Below, one piece after another: positions 1 through 8,703 of a stretch of DNA of 64,000 bases. Position 1 is the first letter of the stretch; every line of letters starts with the position of its first letter. Below the pieces are notes generated by a model that saw nothing but the letters and a program-made list of their open reading frames with translations, was not told the DNA's origin and made no database searches. Position numbers and translations under genes: made by a program. The DNA comes from Demequina lutea. GTDB lineage: Bacteria; Actinomycetota; Actinomycetes; Actinomycetales; Demequinaceae. Location of the stretch: contig NZ_JACBZO010000001.1 in assembly GCF_013409005.1 (NCBI RefSeq), positions 992,001 through 1,056,000 on the forward strand. Direction: 5' to 3'.

Positions 1-158
1 TCATCGACGACCAGGACAATGGCGCCGTCGAGTTCAAGAACCTGCGCATGGAGGGCGAGTCTCACCCGATCGAGACCACCGGCCGCGAGCTGCGCAAGCT
101 CTTCGCATGGCAGGACGCCAAGGACTCCGACTACGTCGACGGCCAGACGGCACGGTAG
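1..158 (+). CDS. ilvC: ketol-acid reductoisomerase, C-terminal end (partial)
   Basis: Only the last 51 codons are inside the window. The visible end reads FIDDQD-like sequence, then [14 protein letters not shown] and [11 protein letters not shown] before the TAG. This matches the C-terminal tail of actinobacterial class I ketol-acid reductoisomerases (HPIExxGxELR motif), the NADPH enzyme that makes 2,3-dihydroxyisovalerate in valine, leucine and isoleucine synthesis. The next gene, leuB, is in the same pathway and its first possible GTG shares the last base of this stop codon (taGtg), so the two are probably co-transcribed and translationally coupled. The catalytic domain lies outside the window, so activity cannot be judged. 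Confidence 0.8.
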   Translation, partial: IDDQDNGAVEFKNLRMEGESHPIETTGRELRKLFAWQDAKDSDYVDGQTAR

Positions 159-210
159 TGAGCGACGCGCCTGTGAGTGATACGCCTGTGAGTGACGCGC
201 CTGTGAGTGA
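158..210 (+). repeat. 15-bp tandem repeat carrying alternative GTG starts of leuB
   Basis: The unit gtgagtgacgcgcct occurs about three and a half times in frame (158, 173, 188, then a partial copy at 203) and codes for [19 protein letters not shown]. Each copy begins with GTG, so copy number sets both the length of a non-core N-terminal tail and the number of possible start codons. The core enzyme begins just after it. Confidence 0.85.
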
Positions 211-1270
211 AGCAGCGAAGACCTACCGCCTTGCGGTTGTCGCGGGCGACGGCATCGGGCCGGAGGTGGTGGCGGAGGGGCTTAAGTGCCTCGCCGCCGC
301 GACCGAGGGCACCGGCCTCGCGTTCGAGACCACCGAATTTGAGCTGGGCGCCAAGCGCTGGCACGCGACGGGGGAGACCCTTACCGATGCCGACCTGGCG
401 GCCATCCGCGGCCACGACGTGATCCTGTTGGGCGCCATCGGCGACCCGTCGGTGCCGTCTGGCGTGCTCGAGCGCGGCGTGCTGCTGCCGCTGCGCTTTG
501 CGCTCGACCAGTACGTCAACCTGCGTCCCTCGCGCCTCTACCCCGGCGAGGTGTCGCCGTTGCGCGACGTGACCGAGGTCGATTTTGTGGTGGTGCGCGA
601 GGGCACCGAGGGTCCGTATGTGGGCAATGGCGGCGCGCTGCGCGTCGACACTCCTCACGAGATCGCGACCGAGGTGTCCATCAACACTCGTCACGGCGTG
701 GAGCGCGTGGTGCGCTACGCGTTTGCCGTGGCCGCCGGTCGCGAGCGCAAGCAGCTCACGCTCGTACACAAGCACAACGTGCTCGTCCACGCGGGGCACT
801 TGTGGCGTCGCACCGTCGAGGCCGTCGCGCCGGAGTTCCCCACGGTCACGTGGGATTACCTGCACATCGACGCCGCGACCATCGTGATGACCACCAACCC
901 CGGCAAGTTCGACGTGATCGTGACCGACAACCTGTTCGGCGACATCCTCACCGACCAGGCCGCCGCTATTTCTGGCGGCATCGGGCTGGCGGCATCGGCG
1001 AATATCAACGCGGACAAGACGGCGCCGTCGATGTTCGAGCCCGTTCACGGCTCGGCACCCGACATCGCCGGCCAGCAGAAGGCCGACCCGTCGGCCACCG
1101 TGCTTTCCGTCGCGATGATGCTCGACTTCCTCGGCTACCCCGATCTTGCGGCCAAGGTCGAGGGCGCGGTTGCGGCCGATGCCGCGGCAAGTGCGGCAGG
1201 AAAGCAGTCGGGCACCACACGCACCACGGCAGAAGTGGGCGACGCTCTCGCCGCCCGCATTAGGGGCTAG
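158..1270 (+). CDS. leuB: 3-isopropylmalate dehydrogenase
   Basis: NAD-dependent oxidative decarboxylation of 3-isopropylmalate in leucine synthesis. The core starts with [16 protein letters not shown]. The family's substrate and metal motifs follow: [22 protein letters not shown], the LVHKHNVL segment, [11 protein letters not shown] and the adenine-site motif [13 protein letters not shown]. The start is ambiguous. Four in-frame GTG codons lie at 158, 173, 188 and 203, inside a 15-bp tandem repeat coding for VSDAP-like units, giving 355 to 370 residues; the family is usually about 340-360. An upstream ATG at 107 would run deep into ilvC and is less likely. None of the GTGs has a clear Shine-Dalgarno site, so coupling to ilvC translation is the likely mode. 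ilvE follows. Confidence 0.93.
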   Translation: MSDAPVSDTPVSDAPVSEAAKTYRLAVVAGDGIGPEVVAEGLKCLAAATEGTGLAFETTEFELGAKRWHATGETLTDADLAAIRGHDVILLGAIGDPSVPSGVLERGVLLPLRFALDQYVNLRPSRLYPGEVSPLRDVTEVDFVVVREGTEGPYVGNGGALRVDTPHEIATEVSINTRHGVERVVRYAFAVAAGRERKQLTLVHKHNVLVHAGHLWRRTVEAVAPEFPTVTWDYLHIDAATIVMTTNPGKFDVIVTDNLFGDILTDQAAAISGGIGLAASANINADKTAPSMFEPVHGSAPDIAGQQKADPSATVLSVAMMLDFLGYPDLAAKVEGAVAADAAASAAGKQSGTTRTTAEVGDALAARIRG

Positions 1271-1391
1271 AGGCCTCCAACGCGCCCTAGCAGTCGATGA
1301 GTGCCCACATCTGGCTCGCAAGAGCACTCAGTGACTGGCAGGAAGCTTGGCTGGACGAACAGGACGCAGATACGACAAGGAAGGTTTTACG

Positions 1392-2519
1392 ATGGGTGAT
1401 TTCACCGCCGCCAATGCAGCACCGGCACCGTCGACCGCTGGGGCCTTCCGCATCGTCGCGCATCCGTCGCCCGCAACGGAGGCGGAGCGCATCGAGCGCG
1501 TTGGCGACATGAAGTTCGGCATGAGCTTCACGGACCACATGGCGCGCATCACGTGGACGGCCGACGGCGGCTGGGATGACAGGAGGATCGAGCCCTACGG
1601 CCCGATCCCGATGGACCCCGCCGCGTCGGTGCTTCACTACGCGCAGGAGATCTTTGAGGGTCTCAAGGCGTACCGCTGGGCCGATGGCTCGGTGTGGCTG
1701 TTCCGGCCCGAGGCGAACGCGCTGCGCTTCCAGAAGTCGGCGTGGCGCATGGCGCTGCCGGAGCTGGCGGTCGAGGACTTCATGGGCTCGATCAGGGCGT
1801 TCATGTCGGTCGAGAAGGACTGGGTGCCCACCGCGCCCGAGAGCTCGCTGTACCTGCGTCCGTTCCTGATCGGCACCGATGTGTTCCTTGGCCTGCGTGC
1901 CCCCAAGAAGGTCGACTATTTGCTGATCGCCTCGCCCTCGGGCCCGTACTTTGCGGGCGGCGTGAAGCCGGTGTCGATCTGGGTGGAGAAGGACTTCCAC
2001 CGTGCGGGCCCCGGTGGTACGGGGTCGGCCAAGTGCGGCGGCAACTATGCGGCGTCGCTGCGGCCCCAGATCGAGGCGGGCGCGCGCGGCTACGACCAGG
2101 TGCTCTACCTGGACGCGGCCACGGGCCTGGTGCTCGAGGAGCTTGGCGGCATGAACGTGTTCGCCGTGCGCTCCGACGGCAGCGTGCTGACCCCGGTTCT
2201 CAACGGCAACATCCTGGAGGGCGTGACCCGCTCCTCAGTGATCCAGCTGATCGAGGACCAAGACCTCAAGGTCGTGGAACGCAACATCACGCTCGCGGAG
2301 TTGCGCGAGGGCATCGACTCCGGCGAGATCTCGGAGGTGTTCGCTTGCGGCACCGCCGCGATCGTGACTCCGGTGGGTCGCATGGGGTCCGATGACTTCG
2401 AGGTGACCGTCGGTGACGGCCAGCCCGGGCCCGTGACCTTGGCGGTGCGCCAGCGCCTGACGGACATTCAGTACGGCCGTGCCGACGATGCGTTTGGGTG
2501 GATGCAGCGCGTCGTCTAG
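1392..2519 (+). CDS. ilvE: branched-chain amino acid aminotransferase
   Basis: PLP-dependent fold-type IV transaminase doing the last step of valine, leucine and isoleucine synthesis with glutamate. The 375-residue protein has the actinobacterial IlvE layout: FRIVAHPSP, then FTDHMARITW, LHYAQEIFEGLKAYRW, SSLYLRPFLI, the PLP-lysine region GSAKCGGNYAAS, EELGGMNVFAV, and the phosphate-binding EVFACGTAAIVTPVGR. The ATG is chosen because aaggaagg lies 7 to 14 bases upstream; an in-frame codon at 1347 would add 15 residues not seen in the family. A close intact paralogue (20394) and a decayed copy (18210) lie further along. About 120 bases separate it from leuB, with no clear leader peptide. Confidence 0.95.
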   Translation: MGDFTAANAAPAPSTAGAFRIVAHPSPATEAERIERVGDMKFGMSFTDHMARITWTADGGWDDRRIEPYGPIPMDPAASVLHYAQEIFEGLKAYRWADGSVWLFRPEANALRFQKSAWRMALPELAVEDFMGSIRAFMSVEKDWVPTAPESSLYLRPFLIGTDVFLGLRAPKKVDYLLIASPSGPYFAGGVKPVSIWVEKDFHRAGPGGTGSAKCGGNYAASLRPQIEAGARGYDQVLYLDAATGLVLEELGGMNVFAVRSDGSVLTPVLNGNILEGVTRSSVIQLIEDQDLKVVERNITLAELREGIDSGEISEVFACGTAAIVTPVGRMGSDDFEVTVGDGQPGPVTLAVRQRLTDIQYGRADDAFGWMQRVV

Positions 2520-2636
2520 ACCGCTGCGACCTCGAGGGGCGGCGGCGCCGGTGGTGGCTAGGGGCGCGCAGATGGGCATGGTCGGCTAGCATTCGTCTGG
2601 GTCACGCTCGTGACCCCAACGAGACGACTGGAGGCA

Positions 2637-4139
2637 ATGACGGCGAACACCGCGCTCCGCAGCCCCGAGGTCGGCATCGCCGCCCGGTGGCGTGACGCCG
2701 TCGTCGGCGCCTGGGCCGTCCCTGCGGTGCGTACGGGCACCTTGGGATCGTGCCTCATCTTCGTCGGCTCACTCACTCCCGCGTTCCTGCCGGCGGGCAC
2801 GGCGTTGCACCACCTGTGGCTGCTGAGGTGGCTTCAGGACGGCCCAGGGCGCGTCTTGGCCACCGCCGTCCTCCTCTTCGGTGTCCTTATCCTCCTTTCT
2901 GCTTGGCTGCGGCTCTACCCGCGTGACGACGGCATCGACGTCAGCAGGGCCACCCTCGTGCTGTGGAGTTTGCCGCTCCTGCTCGCCCCGCCCTTGTTCA
3001 GCGACGACGCCTACAGTTACGCGGCCCAAGGCCGGATCGTCCAACTGGGCATGGATCCCTACACGGTGGGCCCCGGTCAGCTCGGCGGCTCGTTCGCCAG
3101 CCAGGTCGATCCCGCTTGGCTCAACACGCCCGCACCCTACGGCCCGCTCGCTCTGCAGATCCAGCACGTGGTGGTGGACCTCGCCGGGAGCAGCCCGTAT
3201 GCGTCCGCAGTGGCGATGCGGTTGCCCGCTCTCGTCGCGCTCGTGGTCATCGTGGCTCTGTTGCCGCGCCTAGCGCGCGCGTTCGGCAAGGACCCCCGGT
3301 TCGCCGTGTGGCTCGGCGTGCTGAACCCACTGACTGTGCTGCTCCTGCTTGGCGGCGCTCACAACGACTCCATGATGATCGCCCTGGTGGTGGTGGCACT
3401 CTGGTTGGCCACCAAGCGGCGACTCGTCCTTGCATCATTCGCCGTGGCGCTTGCGGCGGCAGTCAAGCAGCCAGCGCTCGTCGCGGTCGTTCCGGTGGGA
3501 CTGCTGTGCGCCCCCGCACCGCTGCGGTCGCTGGCTGAGTCTTGGACCCGCGCGAGGTGGGCCTACGTCGCCGCAGCATCGGCGATGGCGCTCGCGGGCT
3601 TCGCGGCCATCACCGCGGCTACGGGGCTGGGCTACGGATGGATCGGCGCCATGAGCGTCCCTGGGAAGGTGCGGAGCTTTCTTTCACCGTCCACGAGCCT
3701 GGGATCGCTGCTCGAGATCGGCTTGCGTCGCACGGGGCACGATACGATCGCCGGTCTCGCCGTGCCCGTGACTCAGGCGGTTGCTCTGCTCTTTTGCGCG
3801 CTTGTCCTCGCCTGGCTGGTGTTGAGAAGGGCGCCGCGGCAGCCGGTGACGGCTTTGGTGCTGATGCTCCTGGCGCTTGTCGTCTGCGCGCCGACGATAC
3901 AGCCGTGGTACGTGCTGTGGGGAGGCGTGATGCTGGGCCTCACCACCGTGGGCATTGGCCAGCTGCGGGCGGCGACCTGGCTCACGGCGTTCTTCGCGTG
4001 CTACGGGGTCATCGTCTTTGCGGCCCACAACGGGATCTTGGCGTTCGGCGTCTCCGCAGGGCTCGGGGTCCTGTGGATCGTGACGGGCCACGACCGCGAG
4101 CTGGTGCACCCCGAAAGTGACGTTCAGGCGCGTGCCTAG
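2637..4139 (+). CDS. MptB-like polyprenol-phosphomannose-dependent alpha-1,6-mannosyltransferase
   Basis: Integral membrane glycosyltransferase of about 500 residues with roughly a dozen hydrophobic segments. The diagnostic loop after the first segments reads LFSDDAYSYAAQGRI followed by GMDPYTVGP. In MptA/MptB and related GT-C enzymes the acidic pair in this loop is catalytic. In corynebacteria and mycobacteria these enzymes extend the mannan core of lipomannan and lipoarabinomannan on the outer face of the membrane. The start is uncertain. ATG 2637 has GGAGG only two bases upstream, while GTG 2610 is in frame and lies about 18 bases after a TAGCAT box, so it could be used on a near-leaderless transcript. 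Substrate assignment comes from family knowledge only. Confidence 0.8.
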   Translation: MTANTALRSPEVGIAARWRDAVVGAWAVPAVRTGTLGSCLIFVGSLTPAFLPAGTALHHLWLLRWLQDGPGRVLATAVLLFGVLILLSAWLRLYPRDDGIDVSRATLVLWSLPLLLAPPLFSDDAYSYAAQGRIVQLGMDPYTVGPGQLGGSFASQVDPAWLNTPAPYGPLALQIQHVVVDLAGSSPYASAVAMRLPALVALVVIVALLPRLARAFGKDPRFAVWLGVLNPLTVLLLLGGAHNDSMMIALVVVALWLATKRRLVLASFAVALAAAVKQPALVAVVPVGLLCAPAPLRSLAESWTRARWAYVAAASAMALAGFAAITAATGLGYGWIGAMSVPGKVRSFLSPSTSLGSLLEIGLRRTGHDTIAGLAVPVTQAVALLFCALVLAWLVLRRAPRQPVTALVLMLLALVVCAPTIQPWYVLWGGVMLGLTTVGIGQLRAATWLTAFFACYGVIVFAAHNGILAFGVSAGLGVLWIVTGHDRELVHPESDVQARA

Positions 4140-4286
4140 CGCACCCTTCGCCCGCAGCGGAGGCGGAGCGCATCCGATGTGAAACGGTTGGCGTGGATGC
4201 TGGCCGAGACGATGGCTCGGGTCGCGTCCTGCACCTCGCGGGCGCATGATGGAAGTGTCCATCGCCCCTGCTTGAAGGAGACGCGC

Positions 4287-4730
4287 GTGTCTGTGAACGA
4301 CTTTGTCTTGACCAGCCCTGACATCGGCAATGGTGAACGCATTGATGATCGCTTTGCGGGTCAGCACGGCGCCGAGACCCCACGGTTGAGCGTCGCTGGC
4401 GTACCCGCCGAGGCCGTCGAACTCGCGGTGGTGTGCCATGATCCGGACGCTCCGCTACCTGCGGGCTTCACACACTGGACGCTGTACGGCTTGCCGGCGC
4501 AGGAAGGCGCAATCGATGTGTCGGCCGGGCGACCCGGCCCCAATGACGACGACGGTGTGGGCTACGTCGGGCCATTTCCGCCAGTGGGGCACGGCGTGCA
4601 TCACTATTACTTTTGGGTCTACGCATTGAAGGCGCCCGTCGCAGGCACCCCCACGCGGCGAGATTTCCTTCATGAGTATCGCGCCGACGTCGTGGGACAG
4701 GCCAGGCTTGTCGGTACCTACTCGCGATGA
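4287..4730 (+). CDS. YbhB/YbcL (PEBP) family protein
   Basis: A 147-residue phosphatidylethanolamine-binding-like protein. It shows the family ligand-pocket signatures: DDRFAGQHGAETPRLSV near the N-terminus, VVCHDPDAPLPAGFTHWTLYGL (the DPDAP...HW core), and GYVGPFPPVGHGVHHYYFWVYAL. Bacterial members are soluble; physiological roles are mostly unknown. The GTG start is preceded by gaaggag at six bases; a longer reading from 4179 has no such site and no family similarity. Its stop overlaps the next gene's start (ATGA), which suggests coupled translation with the following alpha/beta hydrolase. Confidence 0.9.
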   Translation: MSVNDFVLTSPDIGNGERIDDRFAGQHGAETPRLSVAGVPAEAVELAVVCHDPDAPLPAGFTHWTLYGLPAQEGAIDVSAGRPGPNDDDGVGYVGPFPPVGHGVHHYYFWVYALKAPVAGTPTRRDFLHEYRADVVGQARLVGTYSR

Positions 4731-5716
4731 ACATGGACCGATCCCGCGCTGCGGGCGAGGTCCACGCAACTAGTGCACGCGCACGCCACGAGCAGCGCTA
4801 CCGCGAGGCCGAGCGTGCCATGTGGCAGCACCACGGCATGGAGCCCACAGAGCGGTGGGTGGAGGACGATGTGCTCAGCCTCCGCGTGCGCGCGCTCGAG
4901 CACGGCAGGGGCCGCCCGGTGCTGTTTGTGCACGGCATGCCCACCGCGGGCGGCGTGTTCGTGCCGCTCGTGGGCCAGTTACGTGGTGTGCGCGCCATCG
5001 TGGTGGACCGCCCTGGCTGTGCGCTGAGCGATCCGTTGGACCTCACCGACATGACGCCGGAGAGCCTGCGTGACCTGACCGAGGCGTGGTTGTCGCTGTT
5101 GATTGGCGCCATCGCCGATGGGCCCGTGGACGTGGTCGCCAACTCTGCGGGCGGCTTGGCGGCGCTGGTGCTTGCCGCGAGGCGCCCCGACCTGGTGCGC
5201 ACCCTTGCGCTGTTAGGCGCGCCTGCCGTCGAGGGCATGCGCCTGCCCGTGTCGATGCGCATGGCGACCTTCTCGCCCGTCGCGCGTGCGGTCGCTCGCC
5301 ACCACATCAACGAACGGGACCTGCGCCGGTCATTCAGGTCCATGGGTCATGGCGACCTGGTGAGTGCCGGTGGACTGTCAGCGGCGGATCTCGAGTGGCG
5401 CTACGCGCTGTCTCGCGACACCCACACGTATGTGCACGAGTTGAAGCAGTTGCGTCTGGCGGCAACGTGGCGGGGGCCGCGGCCTCAGTGGGTCGCGAGC
5501 GTCGGCGACATCGAGGCTGTCGCGGCGCCGACGTTGTGGGTAGCGGGGGATTCAGACCCCTTCGCGGCGCCCGATCGCATGCGGTCCTGGGCCGGCCATG
5601 CGAGGGATGCGACCGTGCGGGTGATGCCTCGCTCAGGTCACCAGCCATGGATCGACCGTCCGGCCGAGCATGCGCGGCTGCTCGAGGAGTGGTGGGCGAG
5701 TCACGGCGCTCGGTAG
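4727..5716 (+). CDS. alpha/beta-fold hydrolase
   Basis: A 329-residue soluble hydrolase. The oxyanion-hole strand reads PVLFVHGMPTAGG, the nucleophile elbow is ANSAGG with Ser140 (an N-x-S-x-G-G variant of GxSxG), and the C-terminal part has WVAGDSDPF for the acid and SGHQPW for the base. About 50 charged residues precede the hydrolase core. Substrate unknown. It overlaps the PEBP gene by four bases; a second ATG two codons in (4733) is also possible. The family includes esterases, haloperoxidase-like enzymes and thioesterases, and nothing in the context decides between them. Confidence 0.85.
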   Translation: MNMDRSRAAGEVHATSARARHEQRYREAERAMWQHHGMEPTERWVEDDVLSLRVRALEHGRGRPVLFVHGMPTAGGVFVPLVGQLRGVRAIVVDRPGCALSDPLDLTDMTPESLRDLTEAWLSLLIGAIADGPVDVVANSAGGLAALVLAARRPDLVRTLALLGAPAVEGMRLPVSMRMATFSPVARAVARHHINERDLRRSFRSMGHGDLVSAGGLSAADLEWRYALSRDTHTYVHELKQLRLAATWRGPRPQWVASVGDIEAVAAPTLWVAGDSDPFAAPDRMRSWAGHARDATVRVMPRSGHQPWIDRPAEHARLLEEWWASHGAR

Positions 5717-5753
5717 GCGAGGCGGGGCGTCGCGCAGGCTATAGGTTTGAAGC

Positions 5754-6479
5754 ATGAGCTTCGGCGGCGTCATTGACAGGCTGTGGGCCGATCTCACGGC
5801 GCACGTTGTCGCGGGGTTGTCCACGGCGCTCTGGCCCCTCGCGGCGGTGTTGCTCGTTCTCGCCGTGCCGCAGTTGTGGCACATCTCGCGACACGTCATC
5901 ACCATCGTGCACGAGGCGGGCCATGCCGCCGTCGGCGCCCTGCTGGGGCGGGATGTCAGGGGAATCCGGCTGCACGCGGACACCTCGGGCCTCACGACGT
6001 CGTCCGGCTCGACCAAGCGGCTCCCGCTCGCGCTGGTCTCGTTCGCGGGCTACACGGCGCCCGCGGTCCTTGGTCTTGGCGCTGCCGCGCTGCTGAGGGC
6101 GGGGCATCCCTACGCCCTGCTGTGGGCCATGGTCGTGGTGCTTGTGTTGGTGCTGTTCTTCATCCGTAACTTCTATGGGTTCTTGGTGATGGTGGTGTCC
6201 ATCGGCGCCTTCGGGTGGCTGGCATGGGCCGCGCCCGACACGTGGCGCATCGGCGTGGCCTACGGGCTGGCGTGGTTGCTGCTGCTGGGCGCGGTGCGCG
6301 CCGTCGTGGAGTTGCACGGCACGCGGCGCGCGGCTGGCGGCGGCGGGTCCGATGCCGATGCTCTTGCCCGCGTGACTCACGTGTCCGGACTGGTGTGGGT
6401 GGCGCTGTTCTGGCTCGTGACTGTGGCGTGTGCCGCAGGTGGGGCTTGGCTGATGGTGGGGCACGTGATTGGCGCATAG
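5754..6479 (+). CDS. M50B-like membrane metalloprotease
   Basis: A 241-residue membrane protein with the zinc-protease motif HEAGH (residues 53-57) at the end of the first hydrophobic stretch, followed by GALLGRDVRGIRL and several further transmembrane segments. This is the layout of the actinobacterial M50 family of intramembrane proteases. A second metal ligand later in the sequence is not obvious to the eye. No PDZ domain or partner substrate is visible. It stands alone, 37 bases after the hydrolase and before a gap of about 160 bases. Confidence 0.8.
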   Translation: MSFGGVIDRLWADLTAHVVAGLSTALWPLAAVLLVLAVPQLWHISRHVITIVHEAGHAAVGALLGRDVRGIRLHADTSGLTTSSGSTKRLPLALVSFAGYTAPAVLGLGAAALLRAGHPYALLWAMVVVLVLVLFFIRNFYGFLVMVVSIGAFGWLAWAAPDTWRIGVAYGLAWLLLLGAVRAVVELHGTRRAAGGGGSDADALARVTHVSGLVWVALFWLVTVACAAGGAWLMVGHVIGA

Positions 6480-6643
6480 CGGTCGCCTGACGCTCTTATT
6501 TGTGGCCTGACTGGGACCCTCGTCCTCAGTCTTTGCGCGGCGCGTGCCTAGGCTGAAATGAGTCCCCCTCTGTCTCGGCGGCCACGCGGGAGCGGCCTCC
6601 ACAGCGTCGAAATCTTCCCGTGTGATGAGTAGGGAATGCAACG

Positions 6644-7081
6644 ATGGCTACCTTCGAAGCGACGGCAATATCGACCTCCGACACCGGACTGACTGTCAAG
6701 GCACGCAATTTTGAGTTTCTCGTTGACGAGCCGCCGTCGCTCGGCGGCGGTGACCTCGGCCCCAACCCGGTGGAGTACATGCTGGGCGCGCTGCTCGGTT
6801 GCCTCAACGTGATGGTGCACCTCGCGGCCAAGGAGCAGGGCGTGACGCTCACCTCGTTCAGCGCGACGGCGCGCGGCGATCTGGATCCGTCCAAGTTCTT
6901 AGGCAAGAACCTGGACGTGCGCGCCGGCTACCAGAACGTTGAGGTGAACATCGAGGTCGAGGGCGACGTCGACGCGGACAAGCTTGCGGAGATCGCCCGG
7001 ATCGCCGAATCGCGCTGTCCCGTCTCTGACAACATCGCGAACACCACGCCCGTGACGATCAAGATCGTCAAGAAGGCGTAG
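6644..7081 (+). CDS. OsmC family peroxiredoxin-like protein
   Basis: A 145-residue OsmC/Ohr fold protein. It has the family motif GPNPVEYMLGALLGCLNV with the first redox cysteine (Cys53) and a second cysteine in ESRCPVSDN, the pair that reduces organic hydroperoxides in characterised members. Start ATG with a weak purine-rich stretch (gtaggg) upstream. Cytosolic. It could be a YhfA-like OsmC whose role is less clear than that of Ohr. It stands alone, with no OhrR regulator beside it. Confidence 0.9.
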   Translation: MATFEATAISTSDTGLTVKARNFEFLVDEPPSLGGGDLGPNPVEYMLGALLGCLNVMVHLAAKEQGVTLTSFSATARGDLDPSKFLGKNLDVRAGYQNVEVNIEVEGDVDADKLAEIARIAESRCPVSDNIANTTPVTIKIVKKA

Positions 7082-7373
7082 CCGGACTACACCGCAATGC
7101 GTCGCTACGCCGGGCGGCCGTCTCTGAGTGCGGGGAGAGACCGTCCGGTGGTAGCGGTGTGTTTGACGCAGGTGCCTGTGCCGATGCCGACGGCCATGCT
7201 CTGGCGCGTGCCTGGCGAACGCCCGGTTCGTCGCGCCCCTTCCGCACATCACGCAAGGTGAACGCCCATTTACCCGACGCCCTGTGCGGACAGGACACTA
7301 GCGTCGGCGGTTGCTGGCGGCCAGGGGCACGGGAACCCTCGGCAGGATCGTGGGGCCTCGGTAGTCTCGCCTC
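7082..7373. other. intergenic region without recognised gene
   Basis: About 290 bases between osmC and the next hydrolase. Short open frames here show no family similarity. The last 20 bases contain TAGTCT directly before cgcctcATG, which would suit a -10 box for a nearly leaderless transcript of the following gene. Confidence 0.4.
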
Positions 7374-8207
7374 ATGATGACCAACGACCTCGCGGTTGGC
7401 GATGGCAACCTTCGCTGGTACGACGTGGGCCCCGCTGACGCTTCCATCATCGTCATGTGGCACCACGGGACGCCAAACATCGGCGAGCCCCCGGCGCCCC
7501 TCCTCGAAGCATCGGCCGAACGCGGCATCCGCTGGCTGGGCTTCGACCGCCCCGGCTACGGCGACTCGACTGCAGCGGATGGACGCACAGTGGCCGATGC
7601 GGCCGATCTTGCCGCGCGCGTGGCCGACGCCGCTGGCGTTGGCAACTTTGTGGCGGTGGGGCATTCGGGTGGGGGTCCGCACGCGCTTGCGTGCGGTGCG
7701 CTGCTGGGCGAGCGCGTGCGTGCCGTGGTATCGATCGCGGGCTTGGCGCCTTACGGGGCAGACGGGCTCGACTTCTTCGCGGGAATGCACGCCGGCGGCG
7801 AGGCGGAGTTGCGGGCGGCGCTTGACGGGGCATCGCGGCTAGAGGCGTTGTTGGCGGCGACGGAGTTCGATCCGGAGATGTTTACGTCTGCGGACCACGA
7901 GGCGCTCGTAGGGGAGTGGTCGTGGTTCGACGGCATCGCGGCCGCGGGTGTGGCGCGCGGGCTCGAAGGCATGACCGCCGACGATGTCGCGTATGTGAGC
8001 GACTGGGGCTTCGCTGTGCGCGATGTTGCGGCGCCCGCGCTCGTGGTCCACGCGACAGACGACCGGGTGGTTCCCGTGGCGCATGGCCGCTGGAACGCCG
8101 ACGCGCTTCCCAACGCCGAGCTGTGGGTCAGGCCGGGCGGGGGTCATGTTTCTGTGATGCGCTCGGGTGTTGAGGTACTCGACTGGATTGTGCAGGCCAT
8201 GGGTTAG
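7374..8207 (+). CDS. alpha/beta-fold hydrolase (copy A of a duplicated pair)
   Basis: A 277-residue soluble hydrolase. MWHHGTPNIGEPP forms the oxyanion strand, GFDRPGYGDST the next loop, GHSGGG holds nucleophile Ser98, and VVHATDDRVVP plus GGGHVSVM supply acid and histidine. An almost colinear protein of identical length starts at 18850, so the two are paralogues. Two ATGs occur in tandem at the start. There is no clear ribosome-binding site, and a possible -10 box lies just before the ATG, so a leaderless message is plausible. Substrate unknown. It is the last backbone gene before the defence island. Confidence 0.87.
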   Translation: MMTNDLAVGDGNLRWYDVGPADASIIVMWHHGTPNIGEPPAPLLEASAERGIRWLGFDRPGYGDSTAADGRTVADAADLAARVADAAGVGNFVAVGHSGGGPHALACGALLGERVRAVVSIAGLAPYGADGLDFFAGMHAGGEAELRAALDGASRLEALLAATEFDPEMFTSADHEALVGEWSWFDGIAAAGVARGLEGMTADDVAYVSDWGFAVRDVAAPALVVHATDDRVVPVAHGRWNADALPNAELWVRPGGGHVSVMRSGVEVLDWIVQAMG

Positions 8208-8703
8208 TGCGGGCACGGTCTGATTGATGTCGAAAGTAGTTTGCTACTTCGCGCCTTGGCGCACTCCTTTCGGCAGGAGCCCTTCGCAGACCCGTCTGGG
8301 CAGCGCCACGTGGAAGCGTTGTGCGGCACCCCTCGTCTTCTAGTGCGTGGTGGTGGCGTGACAAGGGCCGCTTGCCTCACCGCTAGCTTCCTTGAGGGCG
8401 CTACGCGCTCGCCTGAGATTCGTCTCATGGGGGAGCGGTGCGACACCCTGGTTGAGAACCGGAAAACCATGTCCGGGCAGTTCTCGCTGTTTCCGATGTC
8501 GTGATCCCGAGGCGTTGCCACGTCGCACCGTCGCAGTTTTCCTAGCCCATCGCCGCATATGTCTACAGCCCGCGCGTCAGCCTGGCAACATGACCAGCAC
8601 GACCCGCTACGCATAATGTGGAAGACAAAGGCGGTTGTGGTGACTTCACTCAGGGCCATCGAGCCGTAGGGCTGCGAATTGCGCCAGGAGACTGACGGCA
8701 CAA
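8208..8703. other. gene-free left border of the defence island
   Basis: About 500 bases with no convincing gene. Open frames on both strands have Arg/Ser/Cys-rich translations without family resemblance. Base composition looks more mixed than in the flanking core genes, which fits the edge of an inserted segment. No att-like repeat or transposase remnant was found. Confidence 0.5.

Noticed and set aside
1-158. Reading the first fragment as the end of a 3-keto-disaccharide hydrolase (DUF1080) because of VEFKNLR
   Set aside because: The following [13 protein letters not shown] and DSDYVDG fit the ketol-acid reductoisomerase tail better, and leuB is the expected neighbour.
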